A stretch of DNA of 64,000 nt from Apostichopus japonicus (taxonomy: Eukaryota > Echinodermata > Holothuroidea > Aspidochirotida > Stichopodidae), in contig NC_092571.1 of assembly GCF_037975245.1 (NCBI RefSeq), positions 25,436,564 through 25,500,563 on the forward strand. Reading direction: 5' to 3'. Shown here one piece after another: positions 1-15,985 of this stretch. A program made the position numbers and the translations under genes. How positions within the stretch are numbered: position 1 is the first letter of the stretch; each line of letters opens with the position of its first letter. The notes beneath the pieces are model-generated. The model worked only from the letters and a program-made list of their open reading frames with translations. It had not been told where the DNA came from and did no database searches.

Positions 1-203
1 GAATCAAATCCCCAAAAATTGTTACATGAAACTTCCAAATGTTTGAACTTATAAATTAACCAGAAAAAGAAGAACGTGGAAGCATACTTAATTGACGGAG
101 ATAATGGATAAGCGTATTTTCGCAGAACCAGTTCACTTTAGGCTTCGCGATCCCCAATTGAAGAAATAATTGACTGAGTGTAAACCAACTGTTCAAAATC
201 GAT

Positions 204-368
204 GTTTTTTATCCATCCATGCATCCATGCATCCACCTATCCACCCATCCATCCACCCATCCATACACATCCATCCATGCATCCACCCACCCATCCATCC
301 ACCCACCCATGCATCCATCCATGCATCCACCCACCCACCCACCCATCCATCCATCCATCCATCTATCT
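204..368 (+). repeat. (CATC/CACC) tetranucleotide array
   Basis: CATC units interspersed with CACC and TGCATC variants over about 160 bp. The His/Pro/Ser open frame across it is an artefact of the repeat. Confidence 0.9.
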
Positions 369-370
369 AA

Positions 371-1334
371 TACGTTAGATCAATAATTTACCCATCACGT
401 GTGGTCACATCTTTCGGTTACAGTATTCCTCTGGAGGTGAACAATGATAGAAAACTTTGCTGGAAACACTTTATATATTTTTGATTCTCAAATGACTCGA
501 AACTCAATTTCTCTGGTTGTATCGTATGACATTTCATGTGTTTTTATTCCTTTCTATGTAAACTTTTACTAACCACAGAACGAAATAGATCAATATGTTG
601 TTCAATACATATGTTTTGAAGGTCAGTTTTGAATTTCATCATAACATATTGGCAAGGATATATTGGTAAAATGAAAAGTTCTGTTGATGTTAACAAGGAT
701 ATGTACTTGGTCAGTGTGGCGTCGACAGCCCGCGGTCGGGCCCCGGGACAAATTATTCCTCGGCGACCCCTTATTTAAAGTCTTCGTTAAAAACGGAAAC
801 ACACTTTATTCTTCATCCCATATTTATCGGCGACTCCTAATTGACCCCGCGCCACAGTGCTTTACCCTCTTTATCACCCCCCTCCCCCCCCCCGCCCTAA
901 CCCACCACCTCGTCAGGCCTGGACATGATAAAGTACATATAGTTTAGTGGAATTCTGTCACAGGATATGATGCTGAAGTAAATATGACCTTGAAAAACAA
1001 ATTCTTGTATTCAATCGGCAATTTTACCAAACCAATCAAAGTACCATATTTAGTTAAAATGAGATTGAGCCTGATCAAACTATATAAGACGCTCTCGTTA
1101 ATTGTTTTCAATTAGTGAGTGTTTAATCAACTTAATTCGTCCTTTCTTTATCTTTTTGTCGGACAGATTTTTTCTTTCTGATATTTTTCATATCGGTATT
1201 AGTTTAAATAGAGTAGGAGAGTTTTTGTAGAAATGCTTCTCTGTAACGTCATTTCTCCACGAAGCAGAATTTTTAAGTTTGCTGTTTCTGAGTTGTTGGT
1301 GGATGCCATTTTCGCAATACATCGCAGTTTTGTT
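371..1334. other. Non-coding gap
   Basis: AT-rich with no exon-like segment. A GC-richer patch at 720-920 contains GGCGACCCCTTATT and a similar CGGCGACTCCTAATT plus C-runs near 880; origin unknown. Confidence 0.6.
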
Positions 1335-1693
1335 GGTGTGTGTGTGCGTGTATGTATGTATGTATGTATGTATGTATGTATGTATGTATGTATGTATGTA
1401 TGTATGTATGTATGTATGTATGTATGTATGTATGTATGTATGTATGTATGTATGTATGTATGTATGTATGTATGTATGTATGTATGTATGTATGTATGTA
1501 TGTATGTATGTATGTATGTATGTATGTATGTATGTATGTATGTATGTATGTATGTATGTATGTATGTATGTATGTATGTATGTATGTATGTATGTATGTA
1601 TGTATGTATGTATGTATGTATGTATGTATGTATGTATGTATGTATGTATGTATGTATGTATGTATGTATGTATGTATGTATGTATGTGTGTTT
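1335..1693 (+). repeat. Long (TATG)n microsatellite
   Basis: After (GT)n with one GC variant, about 84 uninterrupted TATG units run from 1351 to 1686 and end in TGTGTG. The array has no substitution. All long open frames here are repeat translations (MYVC or IHTY). Confidence 0.97.
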
Positions 1694-2724
1694 CATAGAA
1701 TCTGGAAAATCTGTGAACTTTCATATCAAATATAGTGATCTCGGCGACAAACATATCACCACTTTGCTGTACTTAAAGATCAATCGAGAAAGATATCACG
1801 ATTTTTATCACTTTTTTTCATGTTAGTTCTTTTAATCTTATTTTGATCAAGTGGAACTGTTCCTCTCTCAATACGGTAATAGATACGCTTGGTTGAATTG
1901 CTGACAGATAGGGACAGGAGAAGCCCGAAAACATTGTTTTTCAACAATGTACTATTCTAGGTAGTAGCTTCATTAATGTATATTTTTTCAAATACGTTTT
2001 CACCAATTTATCACGTGACATGTCGAAACTTGTGTCATGAAACATGTCTCGAAGAACACTGTATCATTGTTTCTAAATGATAGTATTTACAGCCATACAA
2101 TCCCTTCGCCCCACCCCCATACTAGACTGCCCAACCCTCCACATACCCCTAAAACTATTATTCGACAGTTCGATAAATTTGCTCGAGTTACCGCACTGTG
2201 CTTAACCCCCATTGCACACAGTTGCACGGTTCTTCGCTGTGTGACCTTACCTAGGTTATTGCCCTTATTTTTTTCTTCTTCTTCTTCTTCTTCGTTTTTT
2301 TTTTTTTACCTTCTTTCTTTTTTTCTTCCTATCGCAAATAAGCTCGTAAGTTCTGTTTTGTCAAATTCTCAGCTAAAGACCTTATGCATACAGCCGTTGA
2401 TGCAATCACAAAACTATGAACAGCTTTGGTGCTCAATGAACTGAATGAACATCAGAGGCTCAATTAAAGCATAGAACTATATTACTCTAAGACCAGAAAG
2501 CGAACGCCTTAGTTTGAGGAAAGGCCGTATAAATGTAACTCAAGCGTACAAAGACTCTAAATCTACACGCGTGTTGTCAAACTAAGAAGCTTGAAATTTC
2601 ACATACCATATGTAAGGGAACGTATAGAACCAATGTGAAATGTTATCGTTATCGATTGCGACACGATGTGGGGCGTATGGGCTACCAACTTATAACACTA
2701 CAACCCCATCCCTTCCCAACCCAC
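1694..2724. other. Non-coding gap
   Basis: A TTC/T-rich tract at about 2266-2330. Otherwise nothing recognisable. Confidence 0.6.
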
Positions 2725-3331
2725 TGTCCCACCCTTACATATGCTACCAATATTTCCCCCACGTATTAGCTTGTGAAAATTGCTCAAGGGTCTGATCCTC
2801 CTATTCCCATACAAGCTGTTCCCATATACTAGCTGTTCCCATATACTAGCTGGTCCTATAAACTATAGCTGTTCCCATGGATGTTCCCTTATACAATTTG
2901 TTCCCATAAACTAGCTGTTCCCATAAAGCTGCTCCCATATAGTTGTTCCCAATACAAGCAGTTCCCATATACTATAGCTGTTCCCATGCATATATACAAC
3001 CTGTTCCCATATACTAGATGTCCCACCCTTACATATGCTACCAATATTTCCCCCACGTATTAGCTTGTGAAAATTGCTCAAGGGTCTGATCCTCCTATTC
3101 CCATACAAGCTGTTCCCATATACTAGCTGTTCCCATATACTAGCTGTTCCCATATACTAGCTGGTCCTATAAACTATAGCTGTTCCCATAGATGTTCCCT
3201 TATACAATCTGTTCCCATAAACTAGCTGTTCCCATAAAGCTGCTCCCATATAGTTGTTCCCAATACAAGCAGTTCCCATATACTATAGCTGTTCCCATGC
3301 ATATATACAACCTGTTCCCATATACTAGATG
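2725..3331 (+). repeat. Tandem duplication of a ~294-bp block containing a 17-bp minisatellite
   Basis: The block at 2725-3018 begins TGTCCCACCCTTACATATG and recurs from 3019 to about 3331 almost unchanged; the second copy has one more 17-18-bp unit. Most of each block consists of CTGTTCCCATATACTAG-type units with variants (CTGCTCCCATATAGT, CTGGTCCTATAAACT). The minisatellite continues to about 3375. Confidence 0.92.
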
Positions 3332-3375
3332 TTCTCATATACCGTATCTGTTCCCATACACAAGCGTTTCCCGTA

Positions 3376-3997
3376 CATATATGCTCAGTGAGACATTTAA
3401 ACATTAATATGCACGTCTTTGAAGTTTCAACATGAGTGATCATAATTTCACATTGCAGCATACTATATAGTATAGCTTGAAGCATATAAGCATGTTGACT
3501 CGACCGGAATTCGACTTCTCTCCGCACTGCGTATATGATCACCAAACGTAAAACCTATCTCTATATTGTTAGCTTGTCTTAACAGATGTAGGCGACCTAC
3601 CGTCTAGCGCTGAAGTTTCGGTGTTTTAAACTAACTTATGTTTTTTCAAACCTACATCAACAGCTAAATAGTCTGTAAGCGAATAAAAGAAAGCCAGAGA
3701 CAGAGAAAGAGAGGAACAGAGCAGACAATGGCCACAGGGAATACTTGCCTTTACCTATAACTTTGTGGAAAAACAAAACCGGTAAAGTTCCCCCTTTCCA
3801 TAAGGAAGAAGTTCCCCTTTTTTCATTCATACAAAGTACATTTGAACTTTGTTTCCGTCAGTAAACTACACAAGTTACCTTTAGTTAACCGCAAAAGGAA
3901 TTTGTGATACGGAATGCACCGGTACGGTACATCTATATAGGGGTTTCCTTCTCAGATAAAAGTCCCGCTGCTCCTCGAAAATTAGTGACAACGTCTC
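3376..3997. other. Non-coding gap
   Basis: Nothing recognised; short direct repeat around 3790-3825 (GTTCCCCTTTT twice). Confidence 0.55.
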
Positions 3998-4050
3998 CGT
4001 CACCATCACCATCACCATCCCCATCGCCATCCCCATCCCCATCCCCCATC
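3998..4050 (+). repeat. (CCATCA/CCATCC)n array
   Basis: Hexameric repeats of about 50 bp; the Ser-Pro and Met-Gly open frames across it are repeat translations. Confidence 0.85.
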
Positions 4051-4201
4051 CTACCGGTTCTGTCTTCTTTCGTCTCCCCTGGAGAAAATTAATGATCAAT
4101 ACCAAATTAAACATCTTCTTTTAAGCAGTTTTTATAATAGTGGTAAGACCTTGAAATAGGTTACTCCCTCTTGAAGAAGAAAACAGTGTGTATATGCTGT
4201 G

Positions 4202-4206
<5 letters not shown>

Positions 4207-4292
<86 letters not shown>
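4207..4292 (+). repeat. (TA)n followed by (TG)n
   Basis: About 62 bp of TA pass into about 22 bp of TG. Confidence 0.95.
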
Positions 4293-7069
4293 AAAATCTA
4301 TTAGAAGTCCCTGTATAAACGAGATACTTATTGGTAAAGTTGGCATGTGTCCTTTCGTGTTACCCAAGACAAAGGTAACATAGTGACGGCTTTAGAGTGC
4401 TTTCCATATAATGCTTCCTAATAACTTCTTATCTTTCCATTAATAACTGTTCGGGGTTTTTTTTTCCCCTCTATTTTTTCAGATGATGTTCATTTTTCCT
4501 TGAAACATGATATATTTAAAATGTTTTTTTAAGCATATCATAATGTTGTGTGATAAGATATAAAACCCTTTTCTCTCTCCACCTCCCTCTCTCTCCCTTT
4601 CAAGAAATATAAGTTGATACAATAGAAAGACGTACGCGTGATTTGGGAAGCCCATCTGTCGCGACGACGTCCCTTGTTCGGCTGCATTTTTGTTTTGTTT
4701 TACTACTTTCATAAAGTGAAGCGAAATTTTACAAAATTGTAACATTCCGTTGACATGGCACGCTATTGTTTGATGTGATATGAATTAATCCATTCATACG
4801 GACGGATCGCTACAAACTATTGACGATTTTCATCTCAGTTCGTCAAGCGATCTCAAATAGCCTTTCTTCTTCTTCTGGGCTTTAACGAGGCGAATAGGGT
4901 GATGACCAGGAATAGGTGTGTTGGGCAAGCGGTACGGCGAGAGTTGGGAGAAAATTAGGGGACTTTTGGTATCCAAAAATATAATGAACTGATGTCATAA
5001 AGAAGAAAAAGCATTATTCCTGTAGGATATGAAAATTTTCCAGCTAAGTTACCGAGAACTTATCTCTTATGCCATTGACACTATAACAGCTTAGTCGGCT
5101 ATGACGTAAAACGTGGGCGGTATATGCCGCAAAACAAAGGATTTATGTTGGAAACAAGAGGGAGAATCCCTCAGAAACAGCATTCCTACGTATAGGGAGA
5201 CAACCCCCCCCCCCCCCCAAGATCCTCATTGGTAGGTCTGCTATACCCGTTAAATTGAACTTGAGGTACACGTTACTGCCAAACGGCAGAGCAAACCCCT
5301 CCACGCTTTACACCCACTCTTTCCAACCCATCTCAAGCTAAAATATGAACCACTGGATACTGATTAAAATTTAATATAAAGAACATCGTTGGTCATTGCT
5401 ACACCAACTAAATTTATAGCAATGTCAACTGCAAGGCTCTGCTCCTGAAATATATATCTACTCCTTGGTTAGTTTTTTTTATTTTGGCAGATTTTTTTGG
5501 GGGGAGGGGGCTTAAACAATTTGGGCGCAATTACGTAATACACCTGTTACTATAGGGCTCATCTTTGTACCCGTTCCTTGAGTGTATCCTGTGGCATCGT
5601 CAGGTATGTTATATACTTTGTATATCACGATCAAGATGGCGCCAAACATATAGCCGCGTCGATACCAGTCTTTCACAGAAAGTACACATTCTGTTTAAAC
5701 GCACGTATACACGCCGGTCTTTCACCTAGACCATGGGAAATACCTTACCCCCTCCCCCACACTATCCACAACTCTTTTCTCCCCCTCTCTTCACATGTGC
5801 CTGACATTATAAAATCCCTTTTTCCTTGCCTTCCAACATTTCGTTCAGTCTTTAGATTGCTCTTCCTCATATAGCACATATTGAAAACAAGAAATGTCAT
5901 TTGTGGCGTACAATTCCCAGAGACCTCTGTAATCAATATGAACTTTGTAAATGTACTTTTTTTTTACTGTACCTGCTTGGAAATATCCTCTTAGTCCAAG
6001 CTTCTTTTTTTTTTTTTCTTTTTTTTTTGGATAAACGATTTCAGTATGTTTGTATATGAAATCTTTGGTTCTGCTGAAGTACTCCATGTCAACTGACTCG
6101 TACGTGTTGAGATGAACTGACAGACGACGGGGAGATGAAGCGTTGAAATATATTGGCACCGTTTAAAAGTTCGTTGCCCTCATATCATTACTGGCGCTAT
6201 CGAGGAAGCGCAAGGCGTTACACTATTAATTGTGACGTGATCAAGTTTCTTCTTCTATTTAATGCTCTTGTACTTTTAGGTGAACTATTTTGGATTACAA
6301 GTCGGGATTTTTTTCTTTTCTTTCTTTTCGTTTCACATCATTTTTATTTTTTGTCAAAAATATTCACGTGATCTGCTGATAATCTCTCAAGCCCCTTGTA
6401 AAGCAGTGACTTTTTTCTACCTAGCCGTGGCAAATATTTACACGGTGAAAACTCTAAATATTGGTCGAGTGTCTGCAGTAGACACGAATTCCAAGCAATG
6501 AAATCATTCTCGAGTTCAGTCTGGTTTAGGGTTCCCCTCAACATTGAACAGTATTAAGGCGCGTACGTGCGGGCATATTACTGTGTGGGTGTGAATGTGT
6601 ATGTATATATATATAAATGCATATGTTTGCGTGTGTGTTTGTTTTTCTCTCCAAGCAAAGGCGCATGGAGGAAGACACAATATATACATTTTTTTAAATT
6701 TCTTAATATGATAGCTAATTTCCCAACAACTATGCCAAAGCCAAAATTGATTAGCTATGGTCAGACCAACTCTTCTTTTACCGAACCTATAAACATTTTT
6801 GATGGGGGAGGTTGCGGGTGGGGGGGGGGTGGTGGCTGGGGAGACATAGCATAACCAGCTGACTTACTTAACGTGTAGACTTTACGATACACCACAAAAA
6901 CCCATGACGTCATAAACAGAGGCACTCGGTTCCACTCGCTGTCGGTATTGAAACAGAGTTTATTTTGAAAAACAAATGTAGTTTCATAATAATAATCATG
7001 ATCCCCCAGTTTGATGCACCTGCCTTTATCCATCAATGTATGCCAGTGCCTGATAAACTGTTCCTACTG
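4293..7069. other. Non-coding gap
   Basis: Holds a C13-type run near 5206-5219, T-rich tracts at 5957-5966 and 6005-6028, and a G-rich patch at 6804-6841. No supported exon. Confidence 0.6.
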
Positions 7070-7265
7070 CGTTCCCATCCAGACTTGCTCAATGCCCCTC
7101 CTTTTCCACTGTCGTGCAGATCTACAAGATGACCCCCACACCGTCGGCTTTTTGAGGTAACCCTTTTAACCTACTGAGTTTCCCATCCGGACTTTGTTCC
7201 ATGCCCCTCTCTATCTTCACAGTTATAGATGAATAAGATTGACCCAACACCGCCATCGTACGACT
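7070..7265 (+). repeat. Two diverged tandem copies, period about 118 bp
   Basis: TTCCCATCCAGACTTGCTCAATGCCCCTCC and TTTCCCATCCGGACTTTGTTCCATGCCCCTC start two units that both end with GACCC(C/A)ACACCG. An old local duplication. Confidence 0.65.
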
Positions 7266-8085
7266 AGTCTAGACTTACTCAAGTCTGTATGACCTATACA
7301 CAACATTGCTTCCGCACATAAACATGAAATTAACCAGAAAATGATAGACTAACACTACATTGTCCCGCTGTCTTAGAGATATACGTCACGGAAAAGCGAT
7401 TTTCAATAATAAAGTGGAGTAAACAAGTTCCAGCTTTATATAAAATTATTCAACTAAAACCTAAAACTGCGAACGCGCGTAAACACATTAACTTGGGCAT
7501 AGGACTTGAGCGCTGGGATGGGGTGGGGTCGTGGGGGAGAAAATCGGGTGAAAAGTTCTGCAGCTGCTTTGAATATTATTTTGTACTTCATATAACCGCG
7601 TGCAGAGCCCCCCCCCTTCCCCTCCCCCACCCTTTCGCCCTCGAAACAGGTGTGTAAACGTAAACATGATTTAAGACCTCTGCAGGGAGGGTAAACATAT
7701 AATTGACGAACGCGGGGGGTAGCGCATTGTATATGTTTGCTATAAGAACAACGAATAGTGCGTTTAAAACGATATAGCGTAAACACTGCTCGTTCAGTGT
7801 ACTTTACGGTTTACACTAACTTATTGGATTCTTATCATTCTTTCTATGATCCCAGTTTACCATATTCATTCCCTTCCCAAAATTGGTAGATGAAACCTCT
7901 TCTGTAGCATAAACCTTGGTTGTCTATAGTGTTTTCCGTTACATATGGGACTCAATAAATCTTAAAAGACACAATGATGATTTAAAACGTAAACGGTGAT
8001 AATATGAAAATATACAACGATAAAGTAAAAGTACACACCATGATAATGTTAAAAAATAAGCAATGGTAAAAGTACAGTCTAGCCC
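7266..8085. other. Non-coding gap
   Basis: AT-rich; C-rich patch at 7608-7636. Nothing else seen. Confidence 0.55.
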
Positions 8086-8218
8086 TTTTGGCGTTCCACA
8101 TTGTGGAACGCCAAAATGGTCACAATGTACGTTAACACAATCTATCATCTTATAGTCCTTTTTAACATGATCAAGTATGCAGATTGTCATATTTATATTG
8201 TGTCCTATTGGCGTTCCA
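8086..8218. mobile_element. Small MITE-like inverted-repeat cluster
   Basis: The sequence TTGGCGTTCCA occurs three times. 8086-8100 and 8102-8116 form a perfect 15-bp inverted repeat around one base. The right arm continues as ATGGTCACAAT to about 8126, and a complementary copy (ATTGTGTCCTATTGGCGTTCCA) lies at 8197-8218. So about 115 bp are bounded by roughly 22-bp inverted ends, with a third end fused at the left. The structure suggests a short MITE with a duplicated terminus. No coding or target duplication was identified. Confidence 0.55.
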
Positions 8219-11047
8219 GAGTTACAAACAACAAACCATATTAAATTAACTTCGGTGCTATGTACTATTACTCATATATAGGACAATGAGCGTACTTTAA
8301 CTACGTATGGATGTATAGTTTGTACAGTTACTGATGTGCAACAGATTTCAAAAGTACCAGTATTCCCCCATATGATGCAATTTTCCAGGTATGTCACCTT
8401 TAACCAGCATATATCGAAGATTGCCTTTGAAAGACAACTGAATATATAACGCACGAAAAACATAATGAAACAGATTTCTGGTTAATGGTGATTATACTAG
8501 ATGAAACCAGAAGCGACAGGAATATAATATGAGTGGTTGAAATTATTTAAAAAAAAACGAAGTCATATTCATGTGATGAAACATCACTTTTTTCTTTCTT
8601 TCTTCCCTTATTCCTTTCCTTATCAAGGTCCGATTTCATCACTTCAATCTGCGCCCACGCCTTTCTCCCCTCCCCCCCCTCCCCTCCCCCTCCCCATCTC
8701 ACTCCACCTATCTATATATCTGTCTGTCTGTTTCTCTGTCTGTATGTCTCTCTATTTCTCTCTCATTTCCTGAAGAGACCACCCATTCGTGATCGGGAAT
8801 GAGTTGTACTTTCAAGTGTGAAGTTGACGTTTACCTTTATGTTGTGTCTGAACTGTATATGTACTTTCAGTATCACCGCAAAGTACACACACTAAAGATA
8901 GCACCGTCTGTCTATGTGATACGACCGTCTAATATTGCAAAACGCAGCCTGGATTTATCGAGAATCCTGTGAATATTTCCAGTATACATTGAGGCAACGT
9001 TACGAAATATCAACCTTTTCTTATAGAAAATGAAAGAACGCACATTTACAATATGTTACTACGAATGTATTCACATGTCCACTGCATGTTCATCAGTGAT
9101 TTTATAAGAACATCTCGTTACATTTCTAACAGTAGTTTGTGGTAAATCATTGAATAATCACATACCTAAGGACGGGAAACAGTGTCGGATTAAACAGTAA
9201 GCCAATGTACAAAGGGACCTCTCTGAAAACTCCCAACCACGTCGTACCAACTGTTTTTGGTTTTGCCTTCAAAACTTAACAAAAGTAGGTTCAAGCAGGG
9301 GGACGCATCTTGGTGCATTGGGGGTTCAAGAGGGCGTTAATGTGACACTGTATAGATAACCGCCCCCCCCCCCACCCTCACTTTAGAGATCTCACGATGT
9401 AGGGACAACCATTAGAATGTCCCCAATACGGGCGTAATAAATGTTGTATAATCAACTATACAGAGAGTAATGACATCAATCCTGGTGCATTTCTGTGATA
9501 CTAACAGGGCTTATGTAAAAAGGTTACGTTTTCAGGAACCTAAGCTTAGCGTCCATTAAATGGTATGGAATTTAGTATCAGAATAGTCAATATGCAGGTA
9601 CACATTGTACCACAATACCACAAGCCAAATCAAAACGGAGCTTAAACTTGTTACATCTCAGATCAAACTGACGCCAAAAAAAAAAAAAAAATTAAATTGT
9701 ATCTAAATTAATATTAATTTTCAAATTTAATGGATTGAAACACTGATTGTACACTCTGATTGTCAATCTTTTGTAAAATACAAACAGAAGTTCTATGTCC
9801 TACAAAATGTATGTGACTTGCCAGATATTACTGACGTCACCAATTCTACGAATAAACCGTAAACTAATAAAACAAAAAAAGTCTAAATGGCGATAAACTT
9901 AAAATCTTGGAGATGATTAAAGAAAAAACAGTGCACGGTGTTATTGAACTATTTTGTCTTCGTAAGAGTAATAATTGCACTTTGAAAGGTGAAAGGTCAG
10001 ATGTATCATTGTGACGAGAACAAGTAACCAGTAAAGTGTATACCGTACATACATACAATACATACGTATAACACCCAGATACACACACACACACATACAC
10101 CCACATACATACACTGCGGTAACATATCACACTTTTGTTTCACAACCCCAACTCCGCACTTTTCTTACTGGCTGTGATTTTTGTTTCTATGCAGTCATCA
10201 TATTGTCAGCTTAATATTTAATAACTGCACGCCAAGAATGTCAATACACTCAGAGCTTGCTCGGCGCTCACCCAAGTTGAACAGGGGGAAACAACAAATA
10301 GTGCGTTGACCATGGTTTCGCGCTTGAAAATAATACAGAAAGCTTTTAGTAAAAGATAAAAAAAAAAAAGATGCTGTACATTTATGATGCATGAACATCC
10401 GTTTTTTTTTTAAATTTATTTCTTTAAGTTATTCAATTTGTTTGCTGGTTTATTTGGATGTTGGTTCATTGTTTTGGTATTGTATCACGTACCGGTAAGG
10501 TATTTCTACATTAGAACAGCACTGCGCGATATATATAAATAATGAAGGCTTTTTAATATCTTTTAAACTAGATCACATGTTAAACGTGACTAAACTGTAG
10601 AGATAGAGACGGCTTTAAGGAAATGACATATTTCACCCTATGTGAATTCTTTGTTCGACATAGCATGTTAAAAGTTCAATAAACCATCGAATTTTCCCCC
10701 TTCTTTCCCCTTTCTGCAAAATAATTCATTTGACGTGAATGACTTGTAACTGTTTTTACGTGATTAATCATTGAACTTTTGCAAAAGTACAGCAAGTCTG
10801 TGATCCCCGGTAAATAACGAAACTTGATTGGTAAAGTCATTGTTATATATCAATAACCATATACAATAAAGGGATTCCCTTTGTTATAAGTTGCCATAAA
10901 TACATAAAAGACTGGTTACATTCAATTCGGGTCGTCTCGATTGCTTCAGTGTGTATATATCTTTGTTCCGAAGCAGACAGAAGTAAATCCATAAGTTTAG
11001 TGAAGTGTTGCGTGCAACCACTCTGATTTAGAGATATAGCTGACAAG
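8219..11047. other. Non-coding gap
   Basis: C-runs at 8670-8695 and 9361-9371, an A15 run near 9676, and a short (CA)n at about 10081-10097. No supported exon or element. Confidence 0.6.
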
Positions 11048-11612
11048 TACAGTATTGTGCAGTACAGTACAGTATAGTGCATTATAGTATAGTACAGGCA
11101 GTACAGCACAGTACAGTACAGTGCAGTGTTGTACAGTACAGTATAGTTCATTATAGTATAGTACGTACAGGCAGTACAGCACAGTACAATATAGTAGAGT
11201 ATAGTACAGTCAGTGTAGTATTGTACAGTACAGTACACTGTAGTACAGTGCATTAACAGTCAGTACAAGCAGTACAGCACAGTAAAGTCAGTACACTACA
11301 GTACAGTCAGTATAGTACAGTATATTATAGTACAACCAATACAGTACAGCACAGTCAGTACATCACAGTACATTACATTAACGTACAGTACACTACAGTA
11401 CAGTCAGTATACTACAGAACAGTACAGTACAGTCAGTACAGCACAGTCAGTATGGTACCGTACAGTACAGCTCAGTACAGTACATTCAGTACAGTACAGT
11501 CAGTACACTACAGAACAGTACAATAAAGTACACTGCAGAACAGTACAGTTCAGTGCAGTAGAGTTCAGTACAGATACAGTAAGTACACTGCAGTATAGGA
11601 CATTACAGTGCA
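11048..11612 (+). repeat. Degenerate (CAGTA)n satellite-like array
   Basis: Over 560 bp of CAGTA, CAGCA, TAGTA and CAGTG pentamers, rich in local higher-order patterns. CAGTACAGCACAGTA recurs many times. The open frames across it are artefacts. Confidence 0.92.
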
Positions 11613-11762
11613 GTGCCTACGGACTCAGATACTATACGGACTCAAAGTAAGGACCCAGTTCCTATACGGACACAGAGTATGGACACAGAACATATACGGA
11701 TTCAGAGCCTGCGGACTCAGAGTAAGAACTCAGAGCCTACGGACTCATAGTACGGACTTACT
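11613..11762 (+). repeat. Minisatellite of ACGGACTCAGAG-type units
   Basis: About nine imperfect copies of (TA)CGGACTCAGA-G with variants. It adjoins the CAGTA array directly. Confidence 0.85.
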
Positions 11763-14288
<2,526 letters not shown>

Positions 14289-14540
14289 CATGTATGTGTT
14301 ATGTGCATGTATGTATATATGTATGTATTATAAATCCTCCTGGAATTCGCGAAGAAGCCACCATTGGCTTATCAAAGCCGCAAGCTGACCGAAGTCAGTC
14401 TCTTAGATTCATATTTAACGTCCATGATTATGAATTGTCAACAACTCTGTAACTGGACGAAGTGCATTAATCTTGGAGTGACTCGAACTCGGGACCTTAT
14501 GATTGAAAGGCACCGGCGTTAACCACTGAACTAACACTCC
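14289..14540 (-). mobile_element. tRNA-derived SINE (family A), copy 1, with (TATG) tail
   Basis: Minus-strand copy of the family at 33722 and 40279. Its tRNA-like head (GGAGTGTTAGTTCAGTGG) ends near 14540. The body matches the other two closely, including the stretch from CCAAGATTAATG through GAATCTAAGAGACTGACTT. Its 3' end (GCGAATTCCAGGAGGATTT) is followed by interrupted GTAT/GTGT repeats at 14289-14332, the complement of the ACAT tail of the other copies. Confidence 0.85.
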
Positions 14541-15985
14541 TTTTACGTTAATAGACTGGTACCATGGACAATTTACGTTGTGTATGCTTTTTTTTTTAAC
14601 TGCACATGCGCAAAAGGTTAATCGTAGACATATCGCGCCTCTGGCATGTGTCCTTTTTGCGTGCGCATGGTTGACTAAAACTCTGATGAGAATCGTAACG
14701 GCTTAACGTTTTAGTACCTGTAAATTCATTCACCTCAAGGGTGAGATGGTTCTCATCTCAAAATGTTAGCTCTGGTTTCGCAATATATAGTTCCGCAATT
14801 AAAAAGGTCAGCAAATGACAAAATGAGAGCTCAAAACATATATAGTTTCGCGATTTTTTTTTAAATCGGACTGCCTTGCCTACTAATAACAAAAAATAAT
14901 TATAACTGTTTCTATTCTACTCTTTACTTCCCCCCCCCCTCAACCCAACCCAACCGAACCCTACCCCTATCCCTGCCAAACTCTACCATATCTCTCAGCA
15001 CTTGGTAATCTTGCTATTGTATCATCTTTGTGGGTATATAAGCTATCTCGGTATTGTCGCGCACACTTTCTTCTCAGTTCAATGACCTCCAAGGCTGGCT
15101 TAAAACCAGCTCTTCGTGCAAATCTCACACTTCGTCCCTTGTTGACATAGTATTCCTGTTTCTTCACAACAAGAGTGTTCAATCATTCAAGCTATACCTT
15201 CTTTTTTTTCTATCCCCTTTTTCTCTTGGTTTCCTTCGTGAGTTGACTTTTTAATTCTTTTTTTTTCTTTCTCTTTATCTTCTCTATACCCTACTGGCTT
15301 GTACCGCTTTGACCTGTATCACTCACTCTTCGTACACAACTTGTACCCTTTCGAACGCACTTTCCACATGAATGGAGCCTAACCAACAGGGTGGTATTAA
15401 ACAACTTTTTTTGTCGATGAAAATATATCAAAAGGGACCAATTTTCTCAAAACAGTTTTCTATCACCTTGTTTGAAAGCAATCGTTCTTACCACCCGGGG
15501 CATTCTACTTGCAATGACTTCCCACAACGGATTTACTAGCTCACAAATATTTGCTTCCAATGGGGTATTTTGCTTAGGTACACATCAATCGATGAACATA
15601 TTGAGAATGAATTCATTCGATTCAGAAGAAAAAAAAAGGATTGAATAGAACTAGGTGCAAGTAGCGGCTTTTCATTCCCCCTTCTTTTTTTTCTTTTTTT
15701 GCTATATAGTTTTTTTTATGAGTGGCATATTCTAAGGGTTTGTGTATAGTGTAAAATACAGTCTGTGTACCTGAGAGTATTAACAATATACATACGGTGT
15801 ACTATAGAGGGGGGGGGGGTGAAAAGGGAATTGTTGTTTTGAAGGCGGTGATTTAACGACATGGTTCAAATTATTATATTACACTCACGTATAGGTATAC
15901 CATTGCATATTGTGACTATAGTCAAAAATACACAGACTAGACTGCTTTTGTCGTAAGGTTGTATGTAAAAATATTTTTCATATAT
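14541..15985. other. Non-coding gap
   Basis: C-run near 14931, repeated CAACC at 14942-14960, T-rich tracts at 15204-15270 and 15684-15716, G10 near 15812. Confidence 0.55.

Noticed and set aside
1188-1826. Several long open frames on both strands (MYVC and IHTY repeats)
   Set aside because: Pure translations of the TATG array.
5578-5602. CAG followed by GTATGT, a consensus-like donor
   Set aside because: The preceding open segment is too short and no acceptor is convincing.
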